DNA from: Tetragonia tetragonoides
Taxonomy: Eukaryota; Streptophyta; Magnoliopsida; Caryophyllales; Aizoaceae
Length of the DNA stretch: 64,000 nucleotides
Direction: 5' to 3'
Assembly: GCA_038025085.1 (NCBI GenBank)
Contig: CM076153.1
Location: 18,017,001-18,081,000, forward strand
Part shown: positions 48,630-60,499 of the stretch, piece by piece
Layout: the number at the start of each line of letters is the position of its first letter
Numbering within the stretch: the first letter of the stretch is position 1
Notes under the pieces: model-generated
Told to the model about the DNA's origin: nothing
Seen by the model: the letters and a program-made list of their open reading frames with translations, nothing else
Databases searched by the model: none
Position numbers and translations under genes: made by a program

Positions 48630-50136
48630 TACAAAGCTGAACTACAAGTGCAAGAGAAATGTGTTTCTGAAGACTAAGAATAAAAGTAGTTTTAAACATA
48701 GAGTGTCGTCCCCAGAGTTGCAACAACACTTGCTTCCCTGTGTTTTTCCCTTTCAAGTTTCCTTCCAAAGACAATGTTATCAACCTGTCTTCTTTAGTTT
48801 AAACGGTTCTGCTTTCCCTTTAAAGTTTCTTTCACATGACTATGTAATGACAGTTTGTTATTGAAATTTTAGTTGATTCAAAAGTTTCCTTCATTTAAAT
48901 TCTTAATCTTTTACTATTTTGCACACCTTCACTTATCAGATATGTTGAATAGGCGAGAATATTTCAGCGATCGGCATAAGCTCAAATGACCGGTTAGGTC
49001 AAAAGAGTCGTTTCATATATGTGTGTTTCCAGTACTCATCTCTTTACCTCCAGGTCAGCTTAATTCCTCCCCAAGTGACGAGTAGGTTTGTTGAGGTCTT
49101 GCTGTAGGAGAGGGTTCTCAAAACCAATTTTGAGGTTAAGTGATTCTGTTAAAGTTGTCATGTATGGAACCTTGAATACAGAACTTGGGTTTCCATGCTC
49201 AAACTTGACTCTTTTGGCGTAGTTTGCAGTTCTTTTATTGGGTATTTGGGTTGTGGTTGTATTTGTGCCAACTTCTAACACTGCAAGGTGTTTGGCTGAG
49301 GACTTTAACTATGTAAAATTGAAATTTTGGGTCCAATAAAATAGTGATAGGATTGTGGAAAATGTTAACAACTTAAAAAGGTACTTTATAGGAACTCCAT
49401 ACTCAAAATTATTTGTTCAATGTAATCTTATGTAATATTTTTAAATCATCAAATATGATATCTGGAGAAGAATCCACTATAACAAATGAGAAATGACTAA
49501 CACTAATTGTTAGAACCCCCATCCCTTGCTATTCCTCCTATAGAAAATCGTGATTTTCAAACACTATTCTAGGTTAGGTTTCTTCTTTTTATTACTACAA
49601 GGGTGAAACTAACCAGGTCTATTAAAAAATTATTTCAAGACTATCATAAGTAGTAATATAAAACATGCCATCTCAAAAATAAGACAAGCCATTTAAAAAA
49701 AAAATTAATTCCTATTCCCCCTAAACCAGAAACAAAAACTGCCAAATTTTAGACAATAATATTAGTGGGAACCAATACAAATGCGGAAGTTCAAATGTGG
49801 TTATCTTTAGCTCGCGATTCATAAAGGTTAACTATTGTATATTGAGCCTTCCAAAGCTTATTTATATACACTTCATCTGTATAATTAACAGTGCACAATA
49901 TCAAAACAGTACTTCCCTAATCAAGTTGAATTATGTTTGTCGCAGAGGAAGATGAATCCAAAGCTAAAGTGACTCATTCAAAGTGCAAGGACGAATCAAT
50001 AAAGGATGCAGCAACAAGTGCATAATCGCTCTGTCTTCTTCTGATTGCTAGAAAGAATTGATAGACCAACTAGATCGTCATGTCCAGTGGACAATCCAGA
50101 TCCCAAGAATGCATCACGTAATGAACCGTTAGCGTT
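48630..50136. other. Non-coding end of unit 3
   Basis: Matches 28143-29649. The last shared bases are ACCGTTAGCGTTG; beyond this point the sequence is unrelated to the array. Confidence 0.55.
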
Positions 50137-50478
50137 GGGTAGCCAGGGTATGTTATATAGGCATGCAATTATCATGTAATTTGGAATCTCATGACAAGAG
50201 AAAGGAAAATAAGGTTACCAAAAATTCATTTTTAGGTACAGCAGAATTGCCCTTAATCACTAATAACATTTTGCATTCCTCACCACCATTTAAATTGAGG
50301 GCCATCAAAAGTCATCACCATAATGATCACTAAATGACATCAATGAGTAATGAACAATTATGACAAACATTTATAGGCTAAATTCAGTTACAAAAGAAAA
50401 ATGTAGCCAACTTTTTGCATTTCAGTATATACTTTATCACCTCCATTTGAATGTCAGCCATATCTAAATGCTTTGAAG
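50137..50478. other. Unassigned sequence at array edge
   Basis: AT-rich, no gene recognised. It may be the upstream or 5' terminal part of the Helitron that follows, but no certain terminus is visible. Confidence 0.35.
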
Positions 50479-53254
50479 GTATACATGGAAACAGATGAAG
50501 GGCCACACATGGACAAGTTTCGGAATTACAAACAGGCAAGAATGCGACGTCGAGCTATTTTGCAAAACAAAAGATACAAATCTACACATGAACAAAGCCA
50601 GACAAATAGAAAAACAACATCAACAGTTAATAAAGGTAAGTAAATCTCGGCATGTTCGTTATATAACTATCGTATTTCCTTATTATCATGAGTTACAAAT
50701 TCAAATTTATATATGACATCTGTTACGCAATCTGTTGCTCAGAGTTTACACTAAATGCATCTGAAATGGTGCCAACACCCATTGATCTTTGTGCATTCAT
50801 TGAGAGTTATAGTAATCCCAAGCCGTATAGTAGAGAGGGAAGAAAGCAGGTTCCACCTATTTGGCTCACCAAAAGACACAATGGCACACATGAACTAGGC
50901 CAGCAGAAAGCAAAACATTTACCTCTCACTGAAGGTAATTACAACTCAATTTGAACCACCTAATTGCATTTGTGGGAAGGTCATCCTTAAAAGTTAAAAG
51001 CGTACTTATACTAACTCTAATTGCTGGCTGCCACTTACAGAAAATACAAGAGAAACCAATGATTCAATAAGAGGCAAATCAGTTAGAAAAGGTAAGTAAC
51101 TTAATTTTTAATGTTCCACACAAAATTGGTTATACCGTCCAACATGTACATATCTCAGTTATTCTGCATAGTACTTTCATATTTCATACTATAATCCTAA
51201 TTTTAGAATGGCTTCCAACCTATCTTATGGATTCACTTTTGTAGAGCTAACAACAAATGCGGCCGAAATAGTTTCAGAACACAATGATCTATTTGCGTAC
51301 ATGGAAACCTCTGGTGATCCCAATACAGCGACGGTGGTGAGCTGTAGAGATACAAGAAAGCGGCGTCGCAATATTTTGAGCAGCAAAATAAACAATGACA
51401 CAGATGAAGAAATGCAGGGAAAAGAAATACTACTAACTCTCACTAAAGGTACTCACAAATCTCAAAGTTATTAATCATTTTGCAAGCTACATTTTTGCCA
51501 ATTCAACAAATTGTTGTCTACCATCTATAGGAAACACAAAAACTACTCTGGTGAGCACTTCCATTGATTCAATAAGAGGAAAATCAGTTACAAAAGGTAC
51601 GTGACAAAGTTAATTAATGCCTCAGAAGATAATTAGTACACCACAACCCTCTAAATTAGAATAGTGCATGATGTTTGAAAAAAAGCAAAAAAACATTTGC
51701 CATACATATTACATTGTTATGCAACAGAGTACTCTCATAATTGATGTTATCATTCCAATTTTCTAAATTAATTTTTTTTTTCCAACAAATTTGTGGAGTC
51801 AATGCTAAGTGCTGCTGGGTTGGCGCCCACAGCCGGTGATCGTTGTGCATACATAGAGGCTTATAGTGAAGCCAAAACAGACAAATTCATATGTTGTACA
51901 GAGGCAAGAAAGCGACGTAGACATATCATGCTCAGCAAAAGAAACAATCTCACAAATGAGGAAAAGCTGAACAAAGGAAAACAAGCAACTTGCAGTAAAG
52001 GTAATTTAAAGAAACTTTGAAAAAACTTTAGCCTTAATTTGATTGTGAATTAGGCCATCCTTCAAATCGGATAAAAAACGAACCAATAGTGGCCTCTCAT
52101 CTACAGGAAACACAAGAAACACTCCTGGAAACACTTCCAGGAATGCAACAAGAGGGGTGCCAAGAGGTAAGTAACTCAATCTGTTATCTCATACACGCCA
52201 GTTGTTAAACCATTAACCTAAGAATTACAATGATAAAAAATGTTTCAAGCAAAACATTAGTTGTGTGACAACAATATATCTTACTTTTCAAATAATTACA
52301 ACACTACTCGACTACTGTTCACACCCACCACTAATTTAAAAAAAAAAAAGGCAGGGAATTCCATTGATGAGATCGGTTATGCAGCATAGTATTCTCACAA
52401 TTGATGTTATCATTCCAAATATCTAAATTAATGTTAATTTTTATTTTAAAATTTATTTTTGTAAAGGCAATGCCAAATGCTCCTGAATTTGTGCACACAA
52501 CCAGGGATGGTTGTGCATACATAGAGACTTATAGTGAAGCCAAAATAGACAAGTTGATGAGATCTAGAGAGGCAAGAAAGCAGCGTAGACATATTATGCT
52601 CAGCAAAAGAAACAATCTCACAGATGAGCAAAAGCTGAACAAAGAAAAACAAGTAACTACCAGTAGAGGTAATCAGAAAAAAAAAAAAAAAAAGTTTGAA
52701 TAGCTTTAGACGTAATTTCATTGTAAATTACGCCCCTTGAAATCGGAAAATATCTAAACTAAATTGTGGGCTCTCATTTGCAGGAAAGACAAGAAATACT
52801 CCGGAAACCACTTCCAAGCATGCTACAAGAGGGAAATCTGTCACAAAAGGTAAAAAAAAACTCAAACTGTTATTTTATACAAGCAAGTAGTTAAACCATC
52901 AACATAAGAATTACACGGCTGAAAAATGTTTCAAGTACAGCAACAGTCATGTGACTACATATTTCTTAGTTTAAAAATACAACACTACTCGACACTGTTG
53001 TTCACACACACCACCATTAAAAAAAAAAAATCATGTAATGCCACTGATGAGAAAAGGAAGAAAAAGAAAAACAAATAACTTCCAGTAAAGGTAATAACAA
53101 AGCAATTTCCATAAAGTTATACTTATTCGCATTGTAAATGAGGTCTAGCTTGAATTTAGAAATAGAGTTAAACTAATTTGGTGACTCCCATCTGCAGGAA
53201 AGACGATGAACACTCTTGGAAACACTTCAAATGATGCCACCACTGATAATGAAG
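50479..53254 (+). pseudogene. Helitron-associated gene, 5' part built from repeated exon pairs
   Basis: A first exon at about 50479-50635 is followed by a two-exon module repeated about five times. Long exons (50743-50934, 51245-51448, 51797-52000, 52465-52668, a remnant ending at 53090) encode a motif like CAYIETYSEAK, then ARKRRRHIMLSKRNN and a charged stretch. Short exons (51041-51091, 51531-51596, 52107-52166, 52784-52849, 53199-53254) encode Thr/Ser/Asn-rich text like GNTRNTPGNTS ending in GKSVTKG. Exons end in phase 1, before GTAAGT-type donors. The third and fourth long exons have lost the usual acceptor (GTAG is now GTGG or GTAA). The basic repeats resemble the Arg-rich N-terminal region ahead of the Rep domain in Helitron proteins. 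Function unknown. Confidence 0.6.
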
Positions 53255-53949
53255 GTAAGTAACTCAATCTGTTATTTTATATATGAAAGTTGTTAAACCA
53301 TCAACCTAAGAATTACAGTTATCAAAGAGGTTTGTAGTACAGGAACATTTGTGATACAAACCTATTTCTTAGTTGTCAAATAACTTCAAGAATACTGTTC
53401 ACACACACCCCCACAAATAACAAAAAAAATATAGCTTGGCTATGTACCGCATAAATAGGAAACTCAAACGTGCATGATAGGAGTTCTTGGATTCAATTTT
53501 ATGGTTCCAATACATGTGCATCAACTAATAGTAATGTCTTAAGAACATGGTCGAACTCACGAAAAACAAATAACTTAATTCTGTAACGTAGATACTCGCA
53601 ACATCGGCTTTGACTATGAGTGATCCAACACGCATGATTTCCATAATAAAAGGAAAGTAATTGAACCAATTAACCAAACTTGGCAGAAAAAAGGTGTCCT
53701 GGGAAGAGATTGCAATAGAACACAATTTTGCCATTATATTTACCATCAAATGTACAGACAACAGTGACTTTTATGACCTTAGTACAATATGACACTCAAA
53801 TTCCTCCAAAAAAAATAAAATAATAATAACCCAACAAGCCAACTCCAAACCTTAAAAAAAGACCGCTTTCTACATACATGCATTATATTGTACAACAATC
53901 AAGCCTTTTTTGAATAACTTCCAACGTACCTAACTCATTTAATCTAAAA
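53255..53949. other. Probable intron before the Helitron Rep exon
   Basis: No convincing coding sequence. It ends in a TGTCAG acceptor at 53955. AT-rich, with an A-rich tract near 53808-53828. Confidence 0.4.
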
Positions 53950-53955
53950 ATGTCA

Positions 53956-56805
53956 GGAAATGATATTCAGTATCTCGATCTAGGACGACCCACTTCCAAA
54001 TGCCAAAAGTGTGATGCAATTATGTGGCTTGAAGAAAGAGTGAACAAGGGCCATAAAACAGCTACTCCAAGCTTTTCCATGTGTTGTCTCGAGGAAAAAG
54101 TCAAGTTGCCGGCCTTCAAAGAAACACCAAAGTTCTTCAAGGACTTACTAAATTACAAGGGTGGAAGAAGGTCAACCAAGTTTCAAGATAACATTCGTGC
54201 TTATAATTCTATATTTGTATTCACATCAATGGGTGCCAAAGTGGATTATCAGATCAACCACACATCAAGACCTTATATTTTCAGAATGAGCGGGCAAAAT
54301 TATCACCAAATTGGTACATTGTTGCCCCCTCCTAATTCAACCCATAAATTCCTCCAGCTTTATATGTATGATGATATAGCTCAAGAAGTGTCCAGTAGAA
54401 TCAACGCAATGGGAAATAGAACACAAGGGAGCAACCTGGATGAGGGTATAGTGAGAGGAATACTAAAGATGCTAAATGATGAGAACTGTCTTGCCCAAGC
54501 TTTCAGAATGGCCAGAGATAGGCTTAGCAATGGAACTGAAACTAAATTTGAGCTGCGGTTGATTTCAAACAGACAACCAAGACATAAACAATATAATGCA
54601 CCAACAACATCTAAAGTTGTAGCACTAATAGTAGGAGACTTTGGACAAAACACTGGAGGACGGGATGTTGTTGTTGATCACAAAACTCAGGGTCTACAAC
54701 GTGTAGACGAGGATCATCCATCATTTATGTCCCTACAATACCCACTATTGTTTCCTTACGGTGAAGATGGGTACCATGAAGACATACCATATAGCTTGGA
54801 CACAAACAGGAAGCCGATTGCAAGAAAATGTGTTACTATGCGTGAGTATTATGCATACATCCTCCAGCAAAGATTAAATCAAGGAACAACACTCTTATAT
54901 GGGGGTCGTTTATTGCAACAGTTCATTGTGGATTGCTACACTGCAATAGAGGAAGAGCGGCTAAACTTTATAAAATTAAATCAACAAAACTTGAGGACTG
55001 AGATATACAGAAATGTCTATGATGCAGTTCTAAAAGGAGATACAATGGGTGCTGCCGTTGGGAAACGAATAGTTCTTCCACCTACCTTCACAGGGGGACC
55101 ACGTTACATGGCCCAAAATTATCAAGATGCAATGGCAATCTGTAGGTGGTATGGTAACCCCGATTTATTCATTACTTTCACAGCAAATCCAAAGTGGCCT
55201 GAGGTCGGGTATATGTTAAGTAATATAGAGGGGCAACGCCCAGAACACCGCACAGATATTATTAGTCGAGTCTTCTACTTGAAGTTGAAACAACTTATGA
55301 AGGTTCTTACTAAGGATTGTCTCTTTAGCAGAGTACGAGCATGTAAGTTTTTTCTTTAAGTAACATAGTTATCAATTACTTGATGCAGGTTAATTTGTTT
55401 ACATTATAATCTGCTAATGAACCTTTATCTTACACTTTCCATTCAGATGTTTACACAATTGAATTCCAGAAACGTGGCCTACCCCATGCGCATATTTTAC
55501 TTTGGCTAGAACCAGATGACAGGCATCGAGACCTGCAATATATTGACAGTATTATCTCAGCTGAAGTACCGGACAAAAATGAGGATGAGAAATGCCATGA
55601 ATTAGTTTCCCAATTCATGATACATGGCCCTTGCGGAGGTGATAATAAGGGTGCGCCTTGCATGGTAGGGGATACATGTACCAAAAAATTCCCCAAAAGC
55701 TTCCAAGAGGAAACAACAATAGATGCAAATGGATATGCTGTGTATAAGAGGAGAAACAATAGCAGGTATACAAACTAAACTACAACACAAATTCACAACC
55801 TGCTTCCATAATAGGTTTCAAAAATTGAATATGATGTACAACGATTACAATGCATGAAACTGGTGCCAATATCAATTGCTCAAATACTTATATCAACTAC
55901 CGATATTAACAAGCAATCATTTTGCAGGATTGTCAAAAAGGGAGCAATCCTATTGGACAACAGATGTGGTTCCATACAATAGGAAATTACTTCTAATGTT
56001 TGAGGCACATATTAATGTGGAGTGGTGCAACAAATCAAAGGCCATCAAGTATTTGTTTAAATACTTGAACAAAGGCCCAGATAGAACGACTCTAATAATC
56101 AGACAAAGAAGCACAAAACTTGGAGATGATGAGATACAGAACTACTTAGATTGCAGATATCTATCCGCATGTGAAGCAACCTGGAGGATTTTCGCATTCG
56201 AAATACATGACCGGTCGCCTGCTGTTGTTCGACTCTATGTACATTTGCAAGGGGAACAAACAATGACATTAAGAGATGACCAAAACATAGCAGAGGCTGT
56301 TGAAAACCAAGAAGGGCAAGAAACAATGTTCACTCAATGGATGATGGCAAATAAAATATTCCAGGAAGCCAAAAAGCTTACATATGCGGAGTTCCCATCA
56401 AAGTTTGTGTGGAAAGGCACTGGAAAAATTTGGGACGAGGAAAATGAGAAGTGGAAGGCTGTGAGATCATGGACTCCCAGGAAGCAAGGGAAATGTTTAG
56501 GCAGAATAGCATATGTGCACCCAACAGCGGGAGACAGATACTATTTGCGACTGTTACTGAATTCAGCAAGAGGCCCAACAAGTTATGAAGAAATAAAAAC
56601 AATTAACGGGGTCACATATCCATCGTTCAAAGAAGCTTGCTATGTTCTTGGTTTATTGAATGATGATAAAGAATGGATAGATGCAATCCAAGAAGCAAAC
56701 ATTTGGGCATCTCCATATCAACTGAGGGAGCTATTTGTAACCATCTTATTGTTTTGTGAGGTTTCTGACCCACTACAATTCTGGGAAACAAGTGTACGGG
56801 GATAA
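53956..56805 (+). pseudogene. Helitron Rep (HUH endonuclease) pseudogene, helicase part missing
   Basis: Rolling-circle replication initiator of a Helitron transposon, which nicks and joins DNA at element ends. Exons 53956-55342, 55447-55765 and 55928 to about 56805. The first encodes the Helitron-like N-terminal domain (SLQYPLLFPYGEDGYH, FITFTANPKWPE). The second carries the HUH motif in RGLPHAHILLW and the cysteine-containing CTKKFPKSF region. The third carries the two-tyrosine motif in KYLFKYLNKG. A 1-bp deletion near 55965 (DNRW...VPYN region) shifts the frame between HUH and tyrosines. The protein stops after FVTILLFCEVSDP, just before the PIF1-type helicase that should follow, and sequence like a Helitron 3' end comes next. 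Inactive as it stands. Confidence 0.88.
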
Positions 56806-56815
56806 TAAAACATAG
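56789..56815 (+). mobile_element. Remnant Helitron 3' end fused to the Rep gene
   Basis: GTACGGGGATAATAAAACATAG, followed by T, resembles the right half of the terminal hairpin and the CTAG end seen at 57566-57584 (GCACGGGGATAAAACCTAG). It suggests that an internal deletion joined the Rep coding region directly to the element's 3' terminus. Confidence 0.6.
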
Positions 56816-57584
56816 TATATATATATAACTGGGTCCTTCTTCGTGTGGTGTTGACACGTGGGACGCCACATCGTGCAAGCATGACACGTAAGTCGACACG
56901 TCAGCATAAACATGCCACATAGCATAACACATCATCCACCATTAATGTCTTATTATTAGTTGAATTAATTACATATTTATTAACATTTTTAAAATTATAA
57001 AATAAAATAACTTTAGTTACGTAAGTCAAAAAATGATAAATCTGACTCCATTGGATTCGATTTGAAAAACGCTTTAAAATGAGATATATATGTATATGTG
57101 TCCGATAAAAGTTGGATCATTTCCATGCGGCCGTAAATGTCACATCAGAGGGAATGTTCGTGTAAAGATGATACATAAACGCCACATGTGCACAACTTTC
57201 TCACGTAGTTTTAGTTGTGCGGTATAAAAGGAGCATGGTATCAAACTTTTAGTACAAATATACTGTTATTGCAGAATAAGTTTATTCTTTTTTTATCATT
57301 TATTGAATTACTTATTAAAATTAGTGTACATGTACTGTTTTTACTCTCTATCTATATTTAGTCCAATCTCATTACAAATAAAGGTGAAATTAGAAAATCA
57401 TTTATTTAAGAATTATTATGATGCATAATATGGATAGAAATCTTTGCAAAAATAAAATAAAATAAAATATATTTTTTATCAATAATATTAATAATTTCAC
57501 TTCCAATTTTTTAAGCAATGTATTATTTAATATGTTCATAAAATTATTTAACGAGCCCGTGCAAAGCACGGGGATAAAACCTAG
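56816..57584 (+). mobile_element. Short non-autonomous Helitron 1 of a tandem series
   Basis: Begins TATATATATATAACTGGGTCC and CTTCTTCGTGTGGTG. It ends with a hairpin CCCGTGC-AAA-GCACGGG (57556-57572), then GATAAAAC and CTAG (57581-57584), followed by T. That is the standard Helitron 3' end. No coding capacity. Confidence 0.8.
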
Positions 57585-58812
57585 TATACACATATAACTG
57601 GGTCCTTCTTCGTGTGGTGACGACACGTGGGACGACACATAAGCGTCCACATTGGCATAGTGATGACACCTAGACGCCATGTAAGCAAGCAAGTGTCACC
57701 AATTAGCCTTTATTAGTATGATAATTACAATCATTAGCAAATTGTTCAAATTATAATACAATAAAACTCTAATAACACAACTCTGAAAATTATAATTCTG
57801 ACTTCATTGGATAGGGATTAAAATGTACTTCAAAATGAGATATATATGTCTTATATTTGATCCAATGAAATTCGTAGAAGCTCTTAGCTTCTTCATTTTT
57901 TTTAGGAAATTTTGGGTAGAAAATAAGCAAACTTTTAAGTATTAATTTTGTACTCAACAAAGATTAATAATCAAGTAAGACCGGAATTATTATTAAAGTG
58001 CTTTATATATGTAAACCACGTGCTATTTGCGTGGCGAGTAGTGACTTCAAGTGGGGCGGCATATAAGAGGATCATAGTTGTGTTTAAGGGACATTAGACG
58101 TTGTTTACCACTTGGACTAACACTAATGCATCTAAATTTATTTTTATGCATTATATGATTTTGAATAGTTTTAATTTATTATGTTTATTTGATAGATACT
58201 AAAATTCTATCTATTAAATGGTTAACAACAATTAATATCCAAAATAGATTTTGTACAAGCTGACACTACTTGACCATGGAGAAGTTTATCCATATTTAAA
58301 AAAAATGAGATTTGTGTTAGGGATAATACTTCGACATCAATTCCTATGTAGCCAAACCATATTAACTTTCAACAAAAATGTGCAGTTAATGTATAACTAA
58401 TCCAGAAGTTTAATTATTGTCTTTATCGATTAAGAAACTCATTAAAAATAAAGTAATATATTAAGGGGACACATAATAAATTAATAGAAAACATAATATA
58501 GTAAAGTAGTATTTAGTTATTTACGTTTAGTAATAATAATTACGAGATAGATAATTTCGATATTGTTATGCATATATATTTTTAAATTATGGAACTAAAT
58601 TTAGTCTAATCTCATTATGAATGACAATGGTGTGGAATTATATATTTTCAAAAATTGACATGTACCATATATATAGACCTTTCTTTCAAACAATGTATTT
58701 AATAAATATTAGTAATTTTGTCCTGAAATATTTTGAAAAATATTACTACTAATTTTTATCTACTTATAAAATTATTTTACGAGCCCGTGCAAAGCACGGA
58801 GATGAAAACTAG
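57585..58812 (+). mobile_element. Short non-autonomous Helitron 2
   Basis: Starts TATACACATATAACTGGGTC with CTTCTTCGTGTGGTG as in Helitron 1. Ends with hairpin CCCGTGC-AAA-GCACGGA (58784-58800) and CTAG (58809-58812), then T. Confidence 0.8.
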
Positions 58813-59374
58813 TATATATAAAAAACTGGATCATACACGTTGTTGCATCGACACGTGGCATTCACATAAGCGCCACATTAGCTGCCACGTCATTTGGATC
58901 AAAGAATTAAATGCAACATTGATTATGCTTAATTAAAAATGCTTTAAAATTCAATGTATGCTCTTTTATGCTTAATTAATAATTGCTTTCAAATTCAATG
59001 TACATTACCCCTTTGTTTTAAATAGTGTCGTTTTCGATTCTCAAAGTCGAACATTGACCACTATTTTCTCATGAATTGGAGAACTTGAATATTATATATG
59101 TTGAAAATACTTTTCAACACAAACCCAACAAATATTTTTTTAATATAATCTAAGTAGTTTTTCCACAAATCAACGGTCAAATCAAAACACGAACATCTAA
59201 AACGACAACTAATACATCACGAACCGAACAAATATTTTTTTATATTCTGAATCTAAGTAGTTTTTTTAGAAATCGACGGTCAGCTTTAGACACGAACATC
59301 GAAACGACATTTAAAAAAGGGCAGACACTTTACTAAACAAGCCCGCTCGTGCATCGCACGGGACACTTTACTAA
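58813..59374 (+). mobile_element. Short non-autonomous Helitron 3
   Basis: Starts with AACTGGATCATACACGTTGT and GACACGTGGCAT, a diverged form of the same 5' region. Ends near the hairpin CGTGC-ATC-GCACG and CTAA (59371-59374). The end is less exact than in the neighbours. Confidence 0.65.
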
Positions 59375-60010
59375 CTTTAACAAGTGGGTCATGCACGCTG
59401 CTGCATTGACCCGTGTCATGCCACATTATCATACCCAGTCAGCATCAAATCCATTAATTAATGCTATGTCACCTAATTAATGAAAAATATGCATGAACCT
59501 TATAATCTAATTAAAGTAGGATACATGAGCATAAACTACACAAATACGATTCATGAACTTAACCTAAATTATACTAAAGACCAGACACATGGATCCAAAC
59601 AACCATTGCATAACAAATGACATGACACATAATACATTTAACATATTAAATCGAAGTATGTATAAAAAATGAAAAATTATATATAGTGAAAGTACTTTCC
59701 AATACGAACCCAACAAATATTCTTTCATATTTTGAATATAAATAGTTTTTCGTTTTTTATATTCGAGGTCGAACTTTGACAACAATTTTCTCTTATATCG
59801 GTGTACGTAAATATTATGAAAATTATATATAGTGAAAATACTTTTCAATACGAACCCAACAAATATATTTTCATATTTTGAATCTAGATAGTTTTTCGAC
59901 AAATTGAGGTCAAATTACACTCGACGAACTTCTAAAATGACACTTAAAAAAGCACGGGTTACTTATAATCCATGATATACTAACAAAAGTCGTGCATCGT
60001 AGGGGATATA
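59375..60010 (+). mobile_element. Short non-autonomous Helitron 4 (degenerate end)
   Basis: Starts with AAGTGGGTCATGCACGCTGC and GACCCGTGTCATGCCAC. The 3' hairpin region is decayed (CGTGCATCGTAGGGG near 59991-60005), so the right boundary is approximate. Confidence 0.5.
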
Positions 60011-60364
60011 AATGTGAATCATGACAATTGTTGTATGGACATGTGGCATCCATGTCATTGCATACATAGGCGACATATCATGATTACTTATGGACTACAT
60101 AAGCACACAAATGTATAAATGTGTCAGTTGATAGAGTATATCAAGGTGATGATTGTGAATCTATCATTTAACTATTTTTTGAATAATTTTTTAAAGTATG
60201 AAAAAACATATAATTAGTTTGTCCATTGGTTTTGTACGGGTAACTCCATATTACTTAATATATACAGTGTTGATAAATCATTAACCTATTTTTTTGATAG
60301 CATTTTAAATATATTTTCTGATGATAAACTACAAGCCCGTGCATCGCACGGGGCATACTCCTAG
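60011..60364 (+). mobile_element. Short non-autonomous Helitron 5
   Basis: Starts with GTGAATCATGACAATTGTTG and GGACATGTGGCATCC. Ends with the hairpin CCCGTGC-ATC-GCACGGG (60336-60352) and CTAG (60361-60364), then T. It abuts copia LTR sequence. Confidence 0.78.
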
Positions 60365-60491
60365 TTGGACTATATAAACCAATGAAACTTTTGTAAAACT
60401 ACCAATGTGGGACAAAATACTTTACTCACAAAGAAGTGAGAGAGTTAATAACCCACATGCAAAACACCTTGAAACCTTGGCATTTCCAACA
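60365..60491 (-). repeat. Partial 3' LTR of the copia element
   Basis: On the minus strand, sequence beginning TGTTGGAAATGCC at 60491 follows a purine-rich tract (GTGGGGAA, 60492-60499) suited to be the polypurine primer. The LTR runs only 127 bp before meeting Helitron 5, so it was probably cut by the Helitron insertion. Confidence 0.55.
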
Positions 60492-60499
60492 TTCCCCAC

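Larger units (their letters stand above)
42270..50136. repeat. Segmental tandem array, unit 3 (truncated)
   Basis: Third copy, matching unit 2 until 50136, where homology stops abruptly (unit 2 continues from 29650 with unrelated sequence). Three internal deletions relative to unit 2 are visible: about 336 bp near 45115, 496 bp near 46888 and 533 bp near 47908. The type 2 half-unit and the LINE ORF1-like remnant are absent. Confidence 0.9.

Noticed and set aside
56627..57692. Minus-strand frames of about 100 codons over the Helitron ends
   Set aside because: They cover Helitron termini and non-coding interiors; no domain and no splicing signals.
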